Source of the DNA: Rhizophagus clarus
Lineage: Eukaryota > Glomeromycota > Glomeromycetes > Glomerales > Glomeraceae
Length of the DNA stretch: 64,000 nt
Assembly (NCBI GenBank): GCA_015698045.1
Contig: BLAL01000197.1
Span: 434,001-498,000 of the forward strand
Direction of reading: 5' to 3'
In this document: piece after piece, positions 51,922 to 63,131 of the stretch
Layout: every line of letters begins with the position of its first letter
How positions within the stretch are numbered: position 1 is the stretch's first letter
Program-made: the position numbers and the translations under genes
The notes under the pieces: generated by a model
The model's input: the letters and a program-made list of their open reading frames with translations, nothing else
Told to the model about the DNA's origin: nothing
Databases searched by the model: none

Positions 51922-52458
51922 ATGTCCCATTTTCAATCTTTAGAAGAGGAGATTATGATAAATATTTTTAAATACATCGAACGTCCGATGAACTTGATCT
52001 TAACTTGTCAAAAATGGTCAAATGTCGCCAAAAATTCTCGTGCTAAAGCTGAATGGTTGGTAACACAACATGGTAAATTACATGCACTATTCTATGCAGT
52101 AGGATTAGGTCCTACTTTTATCACTGTAGATGTGTGTGAAGTCTTAATAACGGAAAGAAAAGTTGTCATATCTGAATGCTTTATGAGAAAATTATTAGAT
52201 CATTTTGGAACTCTTGATCAAAGATTGATTGAACTTAAAATGGAACATAATATCGAGCCGCTTGAATTTGGTTCAACTTCCTGGGCAAGCGATTTACCTT
52301 TATCCGTATTCATTTATTTAATAACCAAAGGATACGATAATGCCAGCAGTGATTTAACTTTGAATTTAGGAGATATGGAATTATTTCATACTTGGAATAT
52401 TATTGGTGGACGTGAGAATCAATATTTAAATTTAGCTAATTTACCTTTTATAGAATAA
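51922..52458 (+). CDS. F-box-like protein of the Glomeromycotina family
   Basis: 178 residues, starting MSHFQSLEEEIMINIFKYIE. The first roughly 45 residues are F-box-like (EIMINIFKYIERPMNLILTC, then KWSNVAKN). A conserved family body follows: KAEWLVTQHGKLHALFYAVG, KVVISECFMRKLLDHFGTLD, SDLPLSVFIYLITKG and LNLGDMELFHTW. F-box proteins recruit substrates to SCF ligases. Family members I know of usually continue with a segment ending in a FIPFPP-type motif, which is missing here, so the C-terminus may be truncated by the stop after NLPFIE. Confidence 0.75.
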   Translation: MSHFQSLEEEIMINIFKYIERPMNLILTCQKWSNVAKNSRAKAEWLVTQHGKLHALFYAVGLGPTFITVDVCEVLITERKVVISECFMRKLLDHFGTLDQRLIELKMEHNIEPLEFGSTSWASDLPLSVFIYLITKGYDNASSDLTLNLGDMELFHTWNIIGGRENQYLNLANLPFIE

Positions 52459-53670
52459 CCATAAAAATACAGTATGTTTTTAAAAAATACAATTTTTAAT
52501 GTAAAAATATTATGTACAATTCAAACAAACGTTTAATTGATATTTGTTTCACGACAATGTTGCACTTGAAATATGATACATTAAAATTACCCAAATAAAA
52601 TAATATTACTTAGTTTGTAAAGTCGATCCATCCTAGTTGATATATTATTGTTAGCTCAAACCGTCTTGTTGAGAGGAATTAATGGCAATGTTTACATTTA
52701 AACAAACCGGTACTGATTGTGATTTCTTATGTGATACAGTATCTTATAGATGCTCGGGTCCTTCCACATAACTTGATTTCTATTCCACTTCATTAGCAAA
52801 CAAATGGAAAAAAACCATTAAATTCTTTTTTTTTTTTTTGCGTTGAAATCTTGGAATAAGTGAGCGGATAAGTTTTTATTACATTGTTTACAGCAGGTTA
52901 TAAGTTACGAGACACGAGCAACCAATAATAATAAACACGGGAAATTTTAATTTTTGACTTGATGTCACATGTTTATAATTTCGTTAAAAAATGGATATCC
53001 GCTTATACAGAATAGATAAATTAGCAGGATATCCAGATGAGCAATACAAACTCTACATCACTTTAATAAAAAACAAATAATAAATTGTAATTAGCACTTA
53101 CGACTAAATTAATAATGTTGGGACACTTGGCAAAAATTAGCAGAGCAATTGCTGGTGCCGTGGCGAAAAAAAAGTGACGGTCACCCGCCTATATTTTAAC
53201 GCACGTTTAGAGGCCTATTCATTTTATTATTTGAATGTTTACATACCCATACTATAAAGATTTACCATAAAAAATACTATTCAGTTAAAAATACAAGAAA
53301 TTTATAAAATGCAAAAATTTAGTTACAAATGGGTTATTAAAGTGTACACAGTTTTTAAAATCTCTAAACCAATTCATTACATTAGTAATAAAAAGACTAC
53401 ATATATTGTAATTACTTACTCCCTAAAAGAACCATAGATGAAGTGGTCACCGATATCAGCACTGAGTTGCAAAGTTTTTTCATTATATTTTTAGTTCTAT
53501 CCGAAATTCCGTCCTAATTCTGGTGGCCACTGCCGGTTATATTTTAATGTTAAACTATAAAATATCATATTAAAATATAAGATTGACATCATTACCGGTC
53601 CCCCACTCATGCTTTAACTTTACTAGTATTAACTTTAGTTTTGCCCATTTTTAATAGTTTTTTAAAGTTA
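52459..53670. other. Intergenic, no gene recognised
   Basis: A GC-richer patch at 53150-53200 (GGTGCCGTGGCG, GTGACGGTCACCC) and one at 53510-53620 (GGTGGCCACTGCCGGTTATA) may be transposon scraps. They do not pair cleanly. Confidence 0.4.
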
Positions 53671-53677
53671 GAAGTTG

Positions 53678-53795
53678 GCTAGGGATTACTAATTTAGGAT
53701 GACCTGCATTTTTAACCGGTTAACCGTTTTTTGAGAAGTCATAACCTGTTCACCGCCCTAACCGGTTAATTAACCGGTTAACCAATCCCTAACCA
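53678..53795. mobile_element. Small MITE-like inverted repeat rich in AACCGGTTAA
   Basis: CTAGGGATTACTAA at the left pairs partly with TTAACCAATCCCTAA at the right. In between, TTTTAACCGGTTAACCG and CTAACCGGTTAATTAACCGG repeat the palindrome AACCGGTT. No coding content. Confidence 0.5.
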
Positions 53796-54454
53796 AAAAA
53801 AAATTTTTTTTGACCTCTTTTTTAAATTATTATTTAAGTTTATCTGACTTGTCTGACGAATGACAGATATTCAATTAATCAGATGACGCTCACCTTCTTG
53901 CATTATCATTAATTACTATGATATTGTCAAATATACTTCTGTTTTTAGAGTATTTCAGTTTGGCTTAGCTTATAAATCCATGTTTTGTTTTTAAAGTCAT
54001 ATGTATGTACTGTATATTTATAATAAAAAACAATAAAAAACAATAAATGAAAATAAAATCGAGAAAATTGTTCTAGATAATGTCTTTTCGGTTACATAAG
54101 AGTTTTTTTTTTTTTTTAAGTTAAATACTGCATCAACTTTATTTTAAAAAAGAAAAAATCAGAAAACTTTCTAATTTTATGTATAATAAATTTTATTGCC
54201 GGTTTAAATGATAGTGGGAGTTTGAATTTTCTGTGGATCATCAATGCATTTTGTACAATGTCGGTGTTATTTTTGAATACAGTGTGTTCTCCCCGCATAT
54301 TATCATCCATATAGTTTCCGTGTATTTTCCGTATATTTTTGCATGTGTATACCGTATATTTTCCGTACAATGTGTTTTTTTACTATTTTAATAATTTTGA
54401 AACCGGCAATATTTATAACTTTTTGGAATCGATTCTATTAAAATCAAATATCGA

Positions 54455-55215
54455 TTAGGGATGATCACGGTTCACTAACCGATGACCCGAACCTGAGCCG
54501 CGAGTGAACCGGGTGAACCATCGACTCAGTTGGTTTTTTTATAGCACTTTAGATCAGTGTTGGCCAGTGACCCAAATGACCTCAAATGACCCAAATGACT
54601 GGTCACGTGTCATTTGGGTCATTTCAACGTTAAATGACAAATGACCTAGTCATTTAAAAATTACGTCATAATTCTGACCAATACAATTTCAATATTTTAT
54701 GGATAAAAATTTTCATGTGATACTATAAATTCATAATTCTAGTCGGAATCATAAACCTGGCCTAAATTATAAAGCATTAATTTTAAATGACTCAAATGAC
54801 AAATGACCCTAATGACTAGGTCATTCAAAGGTCATTCAGGGGTCATCTCAAAATGGACAAATGACCTGGTCATTTGCCCATCACTGCTTTAGATTGCCTC
54901 ATTAATGATAGTCTAATGATGATTAATCCATCTCCTTATCATGACGCATCTAATGGTGGTTAGATCATCCTTCTATGATCTCTGGATGACGAGAACTCAC
55001 CCAAACGCGAATGACGCAGTAATCGAAAAATGAATAATGCCAATTTTTTGATATTTGGATGAACTTCTTACCATCCAGTAGTTTTATAAGGATGAATTAG
55101 TCATTATTAGCTATCATTTATGAGTGATCTATAATGCTATAAAAATATCAACTAAGTCGATGGCTCACCCAGTTTACTCGCGAACCGGCCCGATTCGAGA
55201 ATATCAGTAATTCCG
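54455..55215. mobile_element. Inverted-repeat element with a nested hAT MITE
   Basis: Left arm CGCGAGTGAACCGGGTGAAC...CATCGACTCAGTTGG...TTTATAGCA pairs with the right arm TGCTATAAAAAT...AAGTCGATGGCTCACCCAG...ACTCGCG at about 55133-55185. The nested MITE sits at 54555-54886. Outer ends were not fixed. The middle (54900-55010, ATCTAATGGTGGTTAGATCAT, CTCTGGATGAC) recalls the hairpin family at 1596-3110. Confidence 0.6.
54555..54886. mobile_element. hAT-type MITE, 332 bp, 8-bp duplication CTTTAGAT
   Basis: Ends CAGTGTTGGCCAG... and ...TTGCCCATCACTG. CTTTAGAT flanks both sides (54547-54554, 54887-54894). The subterminal regions are arrays of AATGACC/GGTCATT, the likely transposase-binding repeats. 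No gene inside. Confidence 0.88.
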
Positions 55216-56575
55216 GCCGAATATTAATGCCGAATCGAATTATTGATTGATACCAAAAAAGGAATTTATGTTACACGATATCTAAAAAAGGAGATTTTAT
55301 GTAAATTGTTTTATCACAATTAATTAAATCATCATCATTACACCAATAATATTTCGTGAGTCCCGAAATGAAGCTCCTTAAACAAGGGATTTCATGCATG
55401 TTAAGTCAAAATGTTTTTTTTTTGCAGAACGCTAACGTCATAAAAAGAAAAGAATTATCTATTCTTCGACGTCTATAACTGAAATAAATGAATAAATTAG
55501 AATCGAGTCTAAAATGAGAATCGAATCCAATCCCTAGTTTTGTAATCTTGCCAAGCTGGTTACCGGGTAAAATTAGCTGTAAAGTATCCTGACAAGTATT
55601 ATGTTGCCAAGTATCATCTCAGTGCTCTTCCGAATTTCTTCTAAGAAAATTTATTGCAAACCAATCGAACCACATTAAAAATTATTACCTACGATTATAG
55701 TTCGGTTAATGTTTTGACTATTAAACAGTTCAAAAATTCAAATTTCTTTTTTTTTATTAATGACCAATTAAATTAGCTATTAATAGTTTCAAGGTTCATA
55801 TGAGGTCATTAAATATAAACTCAATTTGAAAGTCTCATATTTTTATCCCTGATTTTACCTGGAACCAGTTATGTCGCTGGGATGAGATAATAACTTATTT
55901 TGATAGTAGGGCTGATCATTATATCATTATACAACTAATACTTAAAAGATCAGCACATTACTAATTTTTGACTATCCAATTAATAAAAGTTTCTGTATTA
56001 GAGATATGTAGACTTGCATGATCATGCTAAAAAATCTCTTTTTTATGATTTTCTGTTAATCACAAAAAGTGAAATAATTGTTAGTTAGGTATTAAAAATA
56101 TCGTACTACGAAACAGTTCGTTGACCACTTTCCAATATGCGATGTTGATCGTAAAATAGTCTATTAACAATGATAAAATTGATATCTCTATATTTAGATG
56201 TCTTAGTCTAAATACAGTAGAGATTTAAGAATTGAATTGATTATTCTGTATATCGATATCACTATAGCTTAATTTTAGGATTAAAATAAGGATATATGAT
56301 TATGATCTATAAGGATTATGATCGGATTATCCGAATTTCGAATGCATAGTATTGCAGATCATACATTCTTTTTTCTTTTCTTTTTTTTTTTTTTGGTTAT
56401 AATGATTAATGAAGGACTTATATATCTAATTCTTTCATTTAAAATTTATTATTTAAATACAATTTATGCAACATAGAACCACCATTAATGTAATAAATAT
56501 AAATTCACAATATATAAAATTTGTAATCTTTAAATTTAAAAGTATTCTCATCAATTTCCATGCTGAATCATTTCC
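55216..56575. other. Intergenic, nothing recognised
   Basis: AT-rich DNA with a T-run at about 56380. No gene, clear repeat or RNA gene is seen. Confidence 0.4.
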
Positions 56576-56579
56576 AGTA

Positions 56580-56767
56580 CAATCAAACTCCGATATAACG
56601 ATGCGTCGGGACTCATATGAAATTTGGAAAAATTATCGTTATATCAAAATTACACTGATATTTATATGCTCTCACATATGGTGGGTAAATGAAATCCCAT
56701 CGTTATATCAAAATTTTAATATACAGTATATCAGTATATCGAATATCGGTATATCGGAGTTTGACTG
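56580..56767. mobile_element. Tc1/mariner-pogo-type MITE, 188 bp, TA duplication
   Basis: The left end CAATCAAACTCCGATATAAC pairs with the right end ATATCGGAGTTTGACTG. TA flanks both sides (56578-56579, 56768-56769). Internal GTTATATCAAAATT repeats. CAGTCAAACTCC-type ends occur in pogo/Tigger relatives. Confidence 0.8.
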
Positions 56768-56930
56768 TATTTAGTATATAAATTTAAGAGTATAATCAGT
56801 TGTATAGTCAATCAGCAAACTCATTACTAATCCGGATCTAAATGCGTTTATATCCGTTAATCTATTTTAACAATATAAAAGCGCGTTTTGATTGCTTCAA
56901 AACACCATTTTTTCGTAAGACGTTTTCATT

Positions 56931-57626
56931 ATGCCCAAAACTTCTTTAAAACAAAGAAATCGTAAACGTGTTAAAAAAAAACCCATAATAAATAGAACAA
57001 AAAGTTCTTCACTTATTTATTTCAATATCGGTGTAAATAATATCGAAACTAATGTTAGTAGACACAACTCTAACGAATCTCACACTGATATCAAACCATC
57101 TTTCCCTTCGACTTTAACAATTAACGAATTAATCAAAAACTCCAACATGAATAACAAGCCAAAGTTGTTTCCAAACGCCTTTATTGCATATAGAATGGCG
57201 TTAATAAAAGAATATCGTATCAAAAATCTAAAATTGCCCTCTATGGGTGAAGTTTCTAAAATCGCTAGGAATTATTGGAATGTGGAATCCGAGAATGTAA
57301 AAGATTTTTATGAATCGTTAGTTAAGGATGCGAAATTAATTTATAAGCAAAATAATCTTCAAATTATCTTGGATAAACATATGAATAACTATGCTGAAAA
57401 TAAACACACTATAAATTTCGATACAAAAAAGGAAAATACAGAACATGTTGAAGTTCAACTCGATAAGGAAATAATTAGTGCCGCTTCAACTGAGATTTCC
57501 TTAGTGAATTCTTCAAATTTTTGCACTTTATATGATAGAAATTTAACACTTAATGATCGAGAATATATTAGAGTGTTGGAACAAACAATTGATTATTTAC
57601 TTAAAACTTATGTTGTTCCATGTTAA
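56931..57626 (+). CDS. MATA-type HMG-box protein
   Basis: 231 residues, starting MPKTSLKQRNRKRVKKKP with a strongly basic N-terminus (possible nuclear signal). The HMG box is at about residues 80-145: PNAFIAYRMALIKEYRIK, EVSKIARNYWNVE, FYESLVKDAKLIYKQNN. The tail NDREYIRVLEQTIDYLL is shared with the paralogs. A TATAAAAG-like element lies at about 56875, some 55 bp before the ATG at 56931. No intron is needed. It is the longest HMG copy in the window. Confidence 0.92.
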   Translation: MPKTSLKQRNRKRVKKKPIINRTKSSSLIYFNIGVNNIETNVSRHNSNESHTDIKPSFPSTLTINELIKNSNMNNKPKLFPNAFIAYRMALIKEYRIKNLKLPSMGEVSKIARNYWNVESENVKDFYESLVKDAKLIYKQNNLQIILDKHMNNYAENKHTINFDTKKENTEHVEVQLDKEIISAASTEISLVNSSNFCTLYDRNLTLNDREYIRVLEQTIDYLLKTYVVPC

Positions 57627-58515
57627 TAAATTCGATTATTGAAATTCAAAACTTTGTAATGTTTTCATTTTACATTTAGGTGTCTTTTCAAATCGAATAT
57701 TTTCTCGTATTTCTATGCTTGTCAATCATAGTGTTACAAGTTTCTTTTTTTTTTAATTTCTTAAGTATTATGTTTTAACACAGGTGGCACTAGGCTGGCT
57801 TTATGGGTATTATAATCACAAAATAATAATTTTTTAAAGTAAATTAAGATAACTGAAATTTTTTTGTTTTCTTTTTTTTTTTTTTTCTCAATATATATGA
57901 ATTCTAACATATTGTGTATGGAAGTTCATGATTAAATAAGTTTTAAATAATAAATCACGTGCTGCAAAATATTTTACTACAGTACATTTAAAATTTTTTA
58001 TATCAGTTATTACATTTATAGTAGTATTTAGTTTCTTTATTTTAATTTGAATTCTTAGAATATTTAATACGACTTGTCATCTGGATTATTTGTCGGTTAA
58101 ATCATTTTACCAAACACTACTTTTGCAGGCATTTATTAGTTCTAATTTAGTATTTATGATCACTGGGAGGTATCGTTAATAATCTTCACCAATATTTTCA
58201 TCTATACAATATAGATTTGCCTATTATGCATTAATGGGGACAATTGTTTTTGTTTGTAATGATGTTTGTTTTCGGGATATTAGATTCGAGATATTGAATT
58301 CAGAGGATTCGGAAAATTGGAATTGAGATTCGGGAAATTGGAGTTTCGGAAATAATCCAGCTGTGAAGCATTCGGAAAATTGACCGGAAAAGGGAAATAC
58401 AGCGCACACTAACTTAAATTTTTACACATATCAGATATCATTAAAAGGGTCAGCGCTCTGCGTATACGCATATTGCGCAAAGATACCCCGTATATACAAA
58501 ATTTCGGGTATGGTA
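57627..58515. other. Intergenic; degenerate TTCGG/AATTGG repeats
   Basis: 58265-58400 holds imperfect repeats around ATTCGGAAAATTGGAATTG. No gene is supported. Confidence 0.4.
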
Positions 58516-58518
58516 CGA

Positions 58519-58842
58519 AATTCCGAAACTCAAAATCCCGACAGGTCAAGATCCCGACAACTATTTTGTTAATAAATTTAATTCATTTGCTTTGTTTAGT
58601 TATTCTAACCCTAAGTAATTTCCTTTGCTCGCTTCGCTCGCAGTTTTTTTCTCCTAACACCTTCCTAACCCTAACCTTAACTAACCCTAAGCTAACCCTA
58701 AGTAACTCCTATCTTATATAAAAAATCAGCGTGAAACTCCTATGAGCCTTATCTTATGCTAGTAAAAAATATTAATGACTTGTCGGGATTATGCACCTGT
58801 CGGGATTTTATACCTGTCGGGATTTTGAGTTTCGGGATTCAG
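58519..58842. mobile_element. MITE-like element with inverted ends and telomere-like interior
   Basis: The left end AAATTCCGAAACTCAAAATCCCGACAGGT pairs with the right end ACCTGTCGGGATTTTGAGTTTCGGGATT (58813-58840). Internally, CTAACCCTAA-type motifs (TTAGGG on the other strand) occur at about 58603-58615 and 58657-58705. The palindromic CTCGCTTCGCTCG lies at 58629-58641. No coding content. Confidence 0.65.
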
Positions 58843-59029
58843 ACGGCTCCCAAAATTTGCTAAGATTGCTTTGTTTCGTATAATTTGATAATTTAATAAA
58901 TAATTTTATTTTGTTTGCTTTGTAAATTTGAATGAACATTTAATGATTTAATCGGTAGCCCAATATGGAAGACTTTGACTTTGAGGGTATATGGTAATTA
59001 AATCAATTTAAAGGCGAGGCCTGTGGAAA

Positions 59030-59640
59030 TAAAATCCCGACGATTAGAATCCTGTTATAATACATGCCCGGCATTCAAAATCCCGAAACTTCATTATTCC
59101 CAAAATTCACTATCCCGGTACTCATTATTCCAACATTCATTATCCCGACATTATTATTCTACTAATACTACTACCAACTTTGTAAGATTAAAGATGGATT
59201 TGTTTTAATGTCAAGATCAGATTTTCGCAAAATATTATTAAAATTGCTAATATCAAAATAAAGTATATACAGTAATAATAATAAGAGTATTAGTTTTTGC
59301 AAAAGTTTCATTATTAATTTTGCGAAATATTAATGAATGGTAATAAAAAATATCAATTGTTATAATAATACATTAATTTTGCAAGTAAAATTAGTAAAAT
59401 TACTAATTATTATAATAAATACATAATAAAAAAAAATATCTATTTCAACAATTATTGAATTATTGTCTATAGAAGAAATGTAATAATATAAAATTAAAAC
59501 AAAATTAATAAATATCGGGATAGTGTGTGTCGAGATAATGAATGTCGGGAATAATGATTTTGAAATTTCAGGATTATGATTTGTCAAGATTTGAACGTTC
59601 AGGCATTTATTATAACGAGATTCTGTTCGTTGGGATTTCT
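59030..59640. mobile_element. MITE with about 120-bp inverted arms, TIR AAATCCCGACGA
   Basis: 59030-59160 (AAAATCCCGACGATTAGAATC, GTTATAATACATGCC, TCATTATTCCC, CATTATCCCGACATT) pairs with the reverse complement of 59510-59640. The interior is AT-rich. It shares the CCCGACA motif with the neighbouring element at 58519. The duplication was not fixed. Confidence 0.7.
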
Positions 59641-60790
59641 TTAAATTCTCGAGTGAATTTTTAATTTTTATTAGGTAATAAATAATTTTTTTTTGTGTGC
59701 TTATTCTAATTTACTTTTATATACAAAGAGCAATAATTTTTTGAATGAGTGGCAAATGCGCATCGTTTTAAAGTTTGCGCACATCCTAGTATTTATGATT
59801 AATATGCGCTTGCGCCTGTATAATTTTTATTTTTTGACGATCCGATTTTTTTTTTTTAACTTGCGCAAATCCCATAAGGTGGATGAATTTGTAGATTAAA
59901 GGTCGTAAAAATAAAGTACTAAGAAGTTACAAAGTAAAATCAAAGTAAAACTCAAATACAAGTAAGGTTTTAAAGTAATGTGAAACTAAACTAAAAAACG
60001 AGTAAAATAGAAAAAAAACTCTCTGCAATTGTTAAATAGTAAGAGTGAATTAAAAGAAAAAAAGATAAAAAGAGGTTGTGCAAAATTATTTAATAAAAAT
60101 TAAAAAAAATTATACGGGGGATTAATACCAATGCCTATTAAAGAATCTTTTTCAATGTGTATCAAATGGTTTTACTTGCAAATGTATGTTCAGATTCTTT
60201 GTTACGCCGACCCATTGAACACGAGGCATTTACAGTATGTAGAATTTTTTTTTCTTTTATAAAAATTGTGGGATAGATTTTGAACTAGTTTTAAAAGTTG
60301 ATTAAAAAGGTTTCTTTTTTCATGAGAAATTAATAACAATTAAAAATTTTTATTATGCGCATTTTTTTTTGATATCTATTTTTTTTTTCATCAAATAAAA
60401 AGATCGAAAGGATTTTTTTTTATCAAACAAAAAAATACAATTTTATATCACATATTTAACTTATTTAAAATAATGCTAACTGTTAAGTTAGTTATTATTT
60501 TGATTATTCTGATTTAACTAAATTAAAAAAAGATATGAATTCTTTTTGATGATTAATTAAAAATTAAGAAATTTATAAGCATAGATCATCGTATTTTGAA
60601 AAAAACTAGATTGTGCTGTATGATTATAAAAGTACAGTATAGATTTTTTTTACTAAACATGATAATTTTTTGCAAAAATTAATAATAAATAATCATCTAA
60701 GAGTTTCGTCAGAAATCAATCATAAGTTACGACTTTTTTAATGATTTGAATAATTAAAAGGGCATAAAATCTGAAATAAATCAAGGTAGT
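59641..60790. other. AT-rich intergenic, nothing recognised
   Basis: Long A- and T-runs and an AAAGTAAAA-rich patch (59930-60010). No gene is supported. Confidence 0.4.
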
Positions 60791-60794
60791 ATTA

Positions 60795-61231
60795 TATTAT
60801 TATTATTATTCCCAATTTAACAACCAAAAAAAAGGATATGAATACTCTTAAAAAATAGTAATCCGAAGTTGTATATGTCTTATAACGAGCCATACCACCA
60901 GTTGGGGAAAGTTTGATTATCTTTCTAAGTCCATTAGTATAATCAATTTTCTTCCCATTCTTAGTTTCTGTAAAAAATTCATAATTATTGATGTTCGGAT
61001 CATCTTTGAAGAATCCTTGATTAAATTGTCCATAAACACGGGTAAAATCGGGATTTTCGTAACTTTTCCAGGTAACTTGCCCAACTTCCTCACTGAGTTC
61101 AAAAAGACTGATTCAACGGCACCATAAACGGTATCTCCGACATATGAAGCCGATTGAGCTGATTCTAATAAGATCATGCAAAATAGGGCGAAAATAGTCA
61201 AAAAAAAATAATTTTCTTGAAATCATTTTTG
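60795..61231 (-). pseudogene. Frameshifted locus for a small secreted protein
   Basis: Read on the minus strand from ATG 61231 (MISRKLFF), the frame is lost in a T9 run (61201-61209). The next frame gives a signal-peptide-like segment (LTIFALFCMILLESAQSAS) and VGDTVYGAVES. A second slip at a T5 run (about 61110) leads to LFELSEEVGQVTWKSYENPD and FTRVYGQFNQGFFKDDPN, through SPTGGMARYKTYTT to a stop near 60795. Two homopolymer indels explain everything, so it is either a young pseudogene or a sequencing error in a real gene of about 145 residues. The family is not recognised. Confidence 0.5.
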
Positions 61232-61973
61232 AATTTTTTTTTTATAAAAAATTATTGAGGAAATTCATGTTAATTATAATTGACGAAATAGTTTTTCACA
61301 TTGCACAAATTATAACAATGCATTGCGATACGTAAATAGTGACAGTCTAAGCATATAGGCAGTTCCTTCTCATTTTAGATAATGCAGGCGTGACTATGTA
61401 ATTCCGGACCCCAAATGGATATAAAGCTAATAATAAACAAGCTTTCAAAAAAGAAGGATAAGTCCCGTAAGGGCAATTTTGTATTAGTATCATCATAAAA
61501 ACGCTAATACGATAATAATTAACGATGAAATTATGAGTAACAGGTTATAATCAGGTTCTTGGGATCACAAATTTGATGTTATTTAAGTTAAAAAAAAAAA
61601 TATTTGGCAAAATTTATTGACGAAGATTATTAGTACGCTATGAAATTTAATATGCTTCATGCACCTGTTATAGACAAGCTTTTTTTAACTTTCTTGTTAT
61701 GTACAATTACTAAATTTAATAAATCTAGTCGATAATATAATAATGATCTATGTAATTGTCTATTTCAAAAAAGGCTACTTAACGATTACATTATCGTTAT
61801 ATTTTAATCCTTGTATAGTCAATAAGAATTTGAAAGAGAAAATGAAACGGTATAAATATGAAAATAAAGGTAAATCATTTATCTTTTTTTTTTAAAAAAA
61901 AAAAAGAAAAGTAAGAAGATATAATAAAACTACTAGTGCATAACTAATGACATAATTACCCTACAAAAATAAT
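61232..61973. other. Intergenic, no gene recognised
   Basis: Upstream region of the secreted-protein-like locus. AT-rich with an A/T run at about 61890. Nothing else is seen. Confidence 0.4.
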
Positions 61974-63131
61974 TTAATTCGTGATCCGTGTATAAAGTAG
62001 AGAGTCCTATATTGAAAATCGGGGCTAATTATATACTAATAGTGCGGAATCTGACGTCACGGAAAACCAAAGTACTAATTGTTAAAATATAATATAAAAA
62101 CTAAGTTTATTGGCATAAAATTGTGCTATTTGGCTTACTTTTTATTGAAAGTCCGGTAAATTTGTTGAGCATTAAAATGACTTACTTATGAGCTTGAAAG
62201 AAAAAAAGCCTTATTTTTAACGTTGTGAATAATGGGTTTTACTTTTGGGCTCATAGGAAAGTTATTTCTAATGATTGAAATTTTACCGGACTTTTAGTAA
62301 AAAGTTAGCCAACCCTATAAAAAATAAGTGTCCGGATAATGTCCAGAAAATGTCCGGAAAAGTTGTCTAAATAATTGTCCGGAAATTCTGGACACTGTGT
62401 GTCCGGAAACTGTTCCGAAAACACTGCATTTCCGGGATATCAGGAATTTGTCCTGAAATTGTCCAGAAATGTATTTTCGTAAAATTTTGCCACAAAAGAT
62501 GATCAATGGATAGATGATCATCATTATTCCTTAACCCAAAATTTTTATATCATAGATATATAGTATTTTTGCCTGCTCTGCAATTTTAATTAGTACGACA
62601 GAAAAGATTTTGAATGTCAGTTTTGTGATTTTTGCATTTTTTTACAAAATTAATTTATCCTTTTTTGGAAATAGTATCCAGAATTTGTCCTGAACTTTTT
62701 CATGTCCGGAATTTGTCTATCTGGTTTTTTTACTATGTCCAGAATTTGTCCAGGTTTAACTGTCCAGAATTTGTCCAAAATTTTATACCGAACAAATACT
62801 GGACGAATTCTGGACAAAGTTAGGACATGTCAAAATTTTAAGTATCAGAAGTGTGTCAGACATGTACCAAAAAAGTGGACATTTTCCGGACACATCAGAT
62901 TTATTCTGGACATTTTCCAGACATTTTTGATAACATTTTCCGGACATTTATTTTTTATAGGGCAAATAATATAATTTTATGCTAATGGTTTTAGTTTTTA
63001 CATCATATTTAAAAAATTAGTAATTTAATTTGCCGCGTCTTCAGATTCCGCGCTATTATATACTACTATATGTTACTTTAACCGGTTTTTAATAATTAAA
63101 TTCTCTACTTTTTACGCGGATCACGAATTAA
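61974..63131. mobile_element. Inverted-repeat element, TIR TTAATTCGTGATCCG, with a nested MITE
   Basis: The left arm (TTAATTCGTGATCCGTGTATAAAGTAGAGAGTCC..., GTGCGGAATCTGACGTCACGG) pairs with the reverse complement of the right arm (CCGCGTCTTCAGATTCCGCG..., CTCTACTTTTTACGCGGATCACGAATTAA). Arms are about 170-180 bp and diverged. The 650-bp MITE at 62313-62962 sits inside, so this element is the older one. A half copy is at 41785-41965. No transposase. Confidence 0.75.
62313..62962 (-). mobile_element. 650-bp MITE, TIR CCCTATAAAAAATAA, 3-bp duplication CAA
   Basis: Inverted, nearly identical copy of 13083-13730. CAA flanks both sides (62310-62312, 62963-62965). It starts CCCTATAAAAAATAAGTGTC and ends TTTATTTTTTATAGGG. 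The reading frames inside are by-products of TGTCCGGA repeats. Confidence 0.88.
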
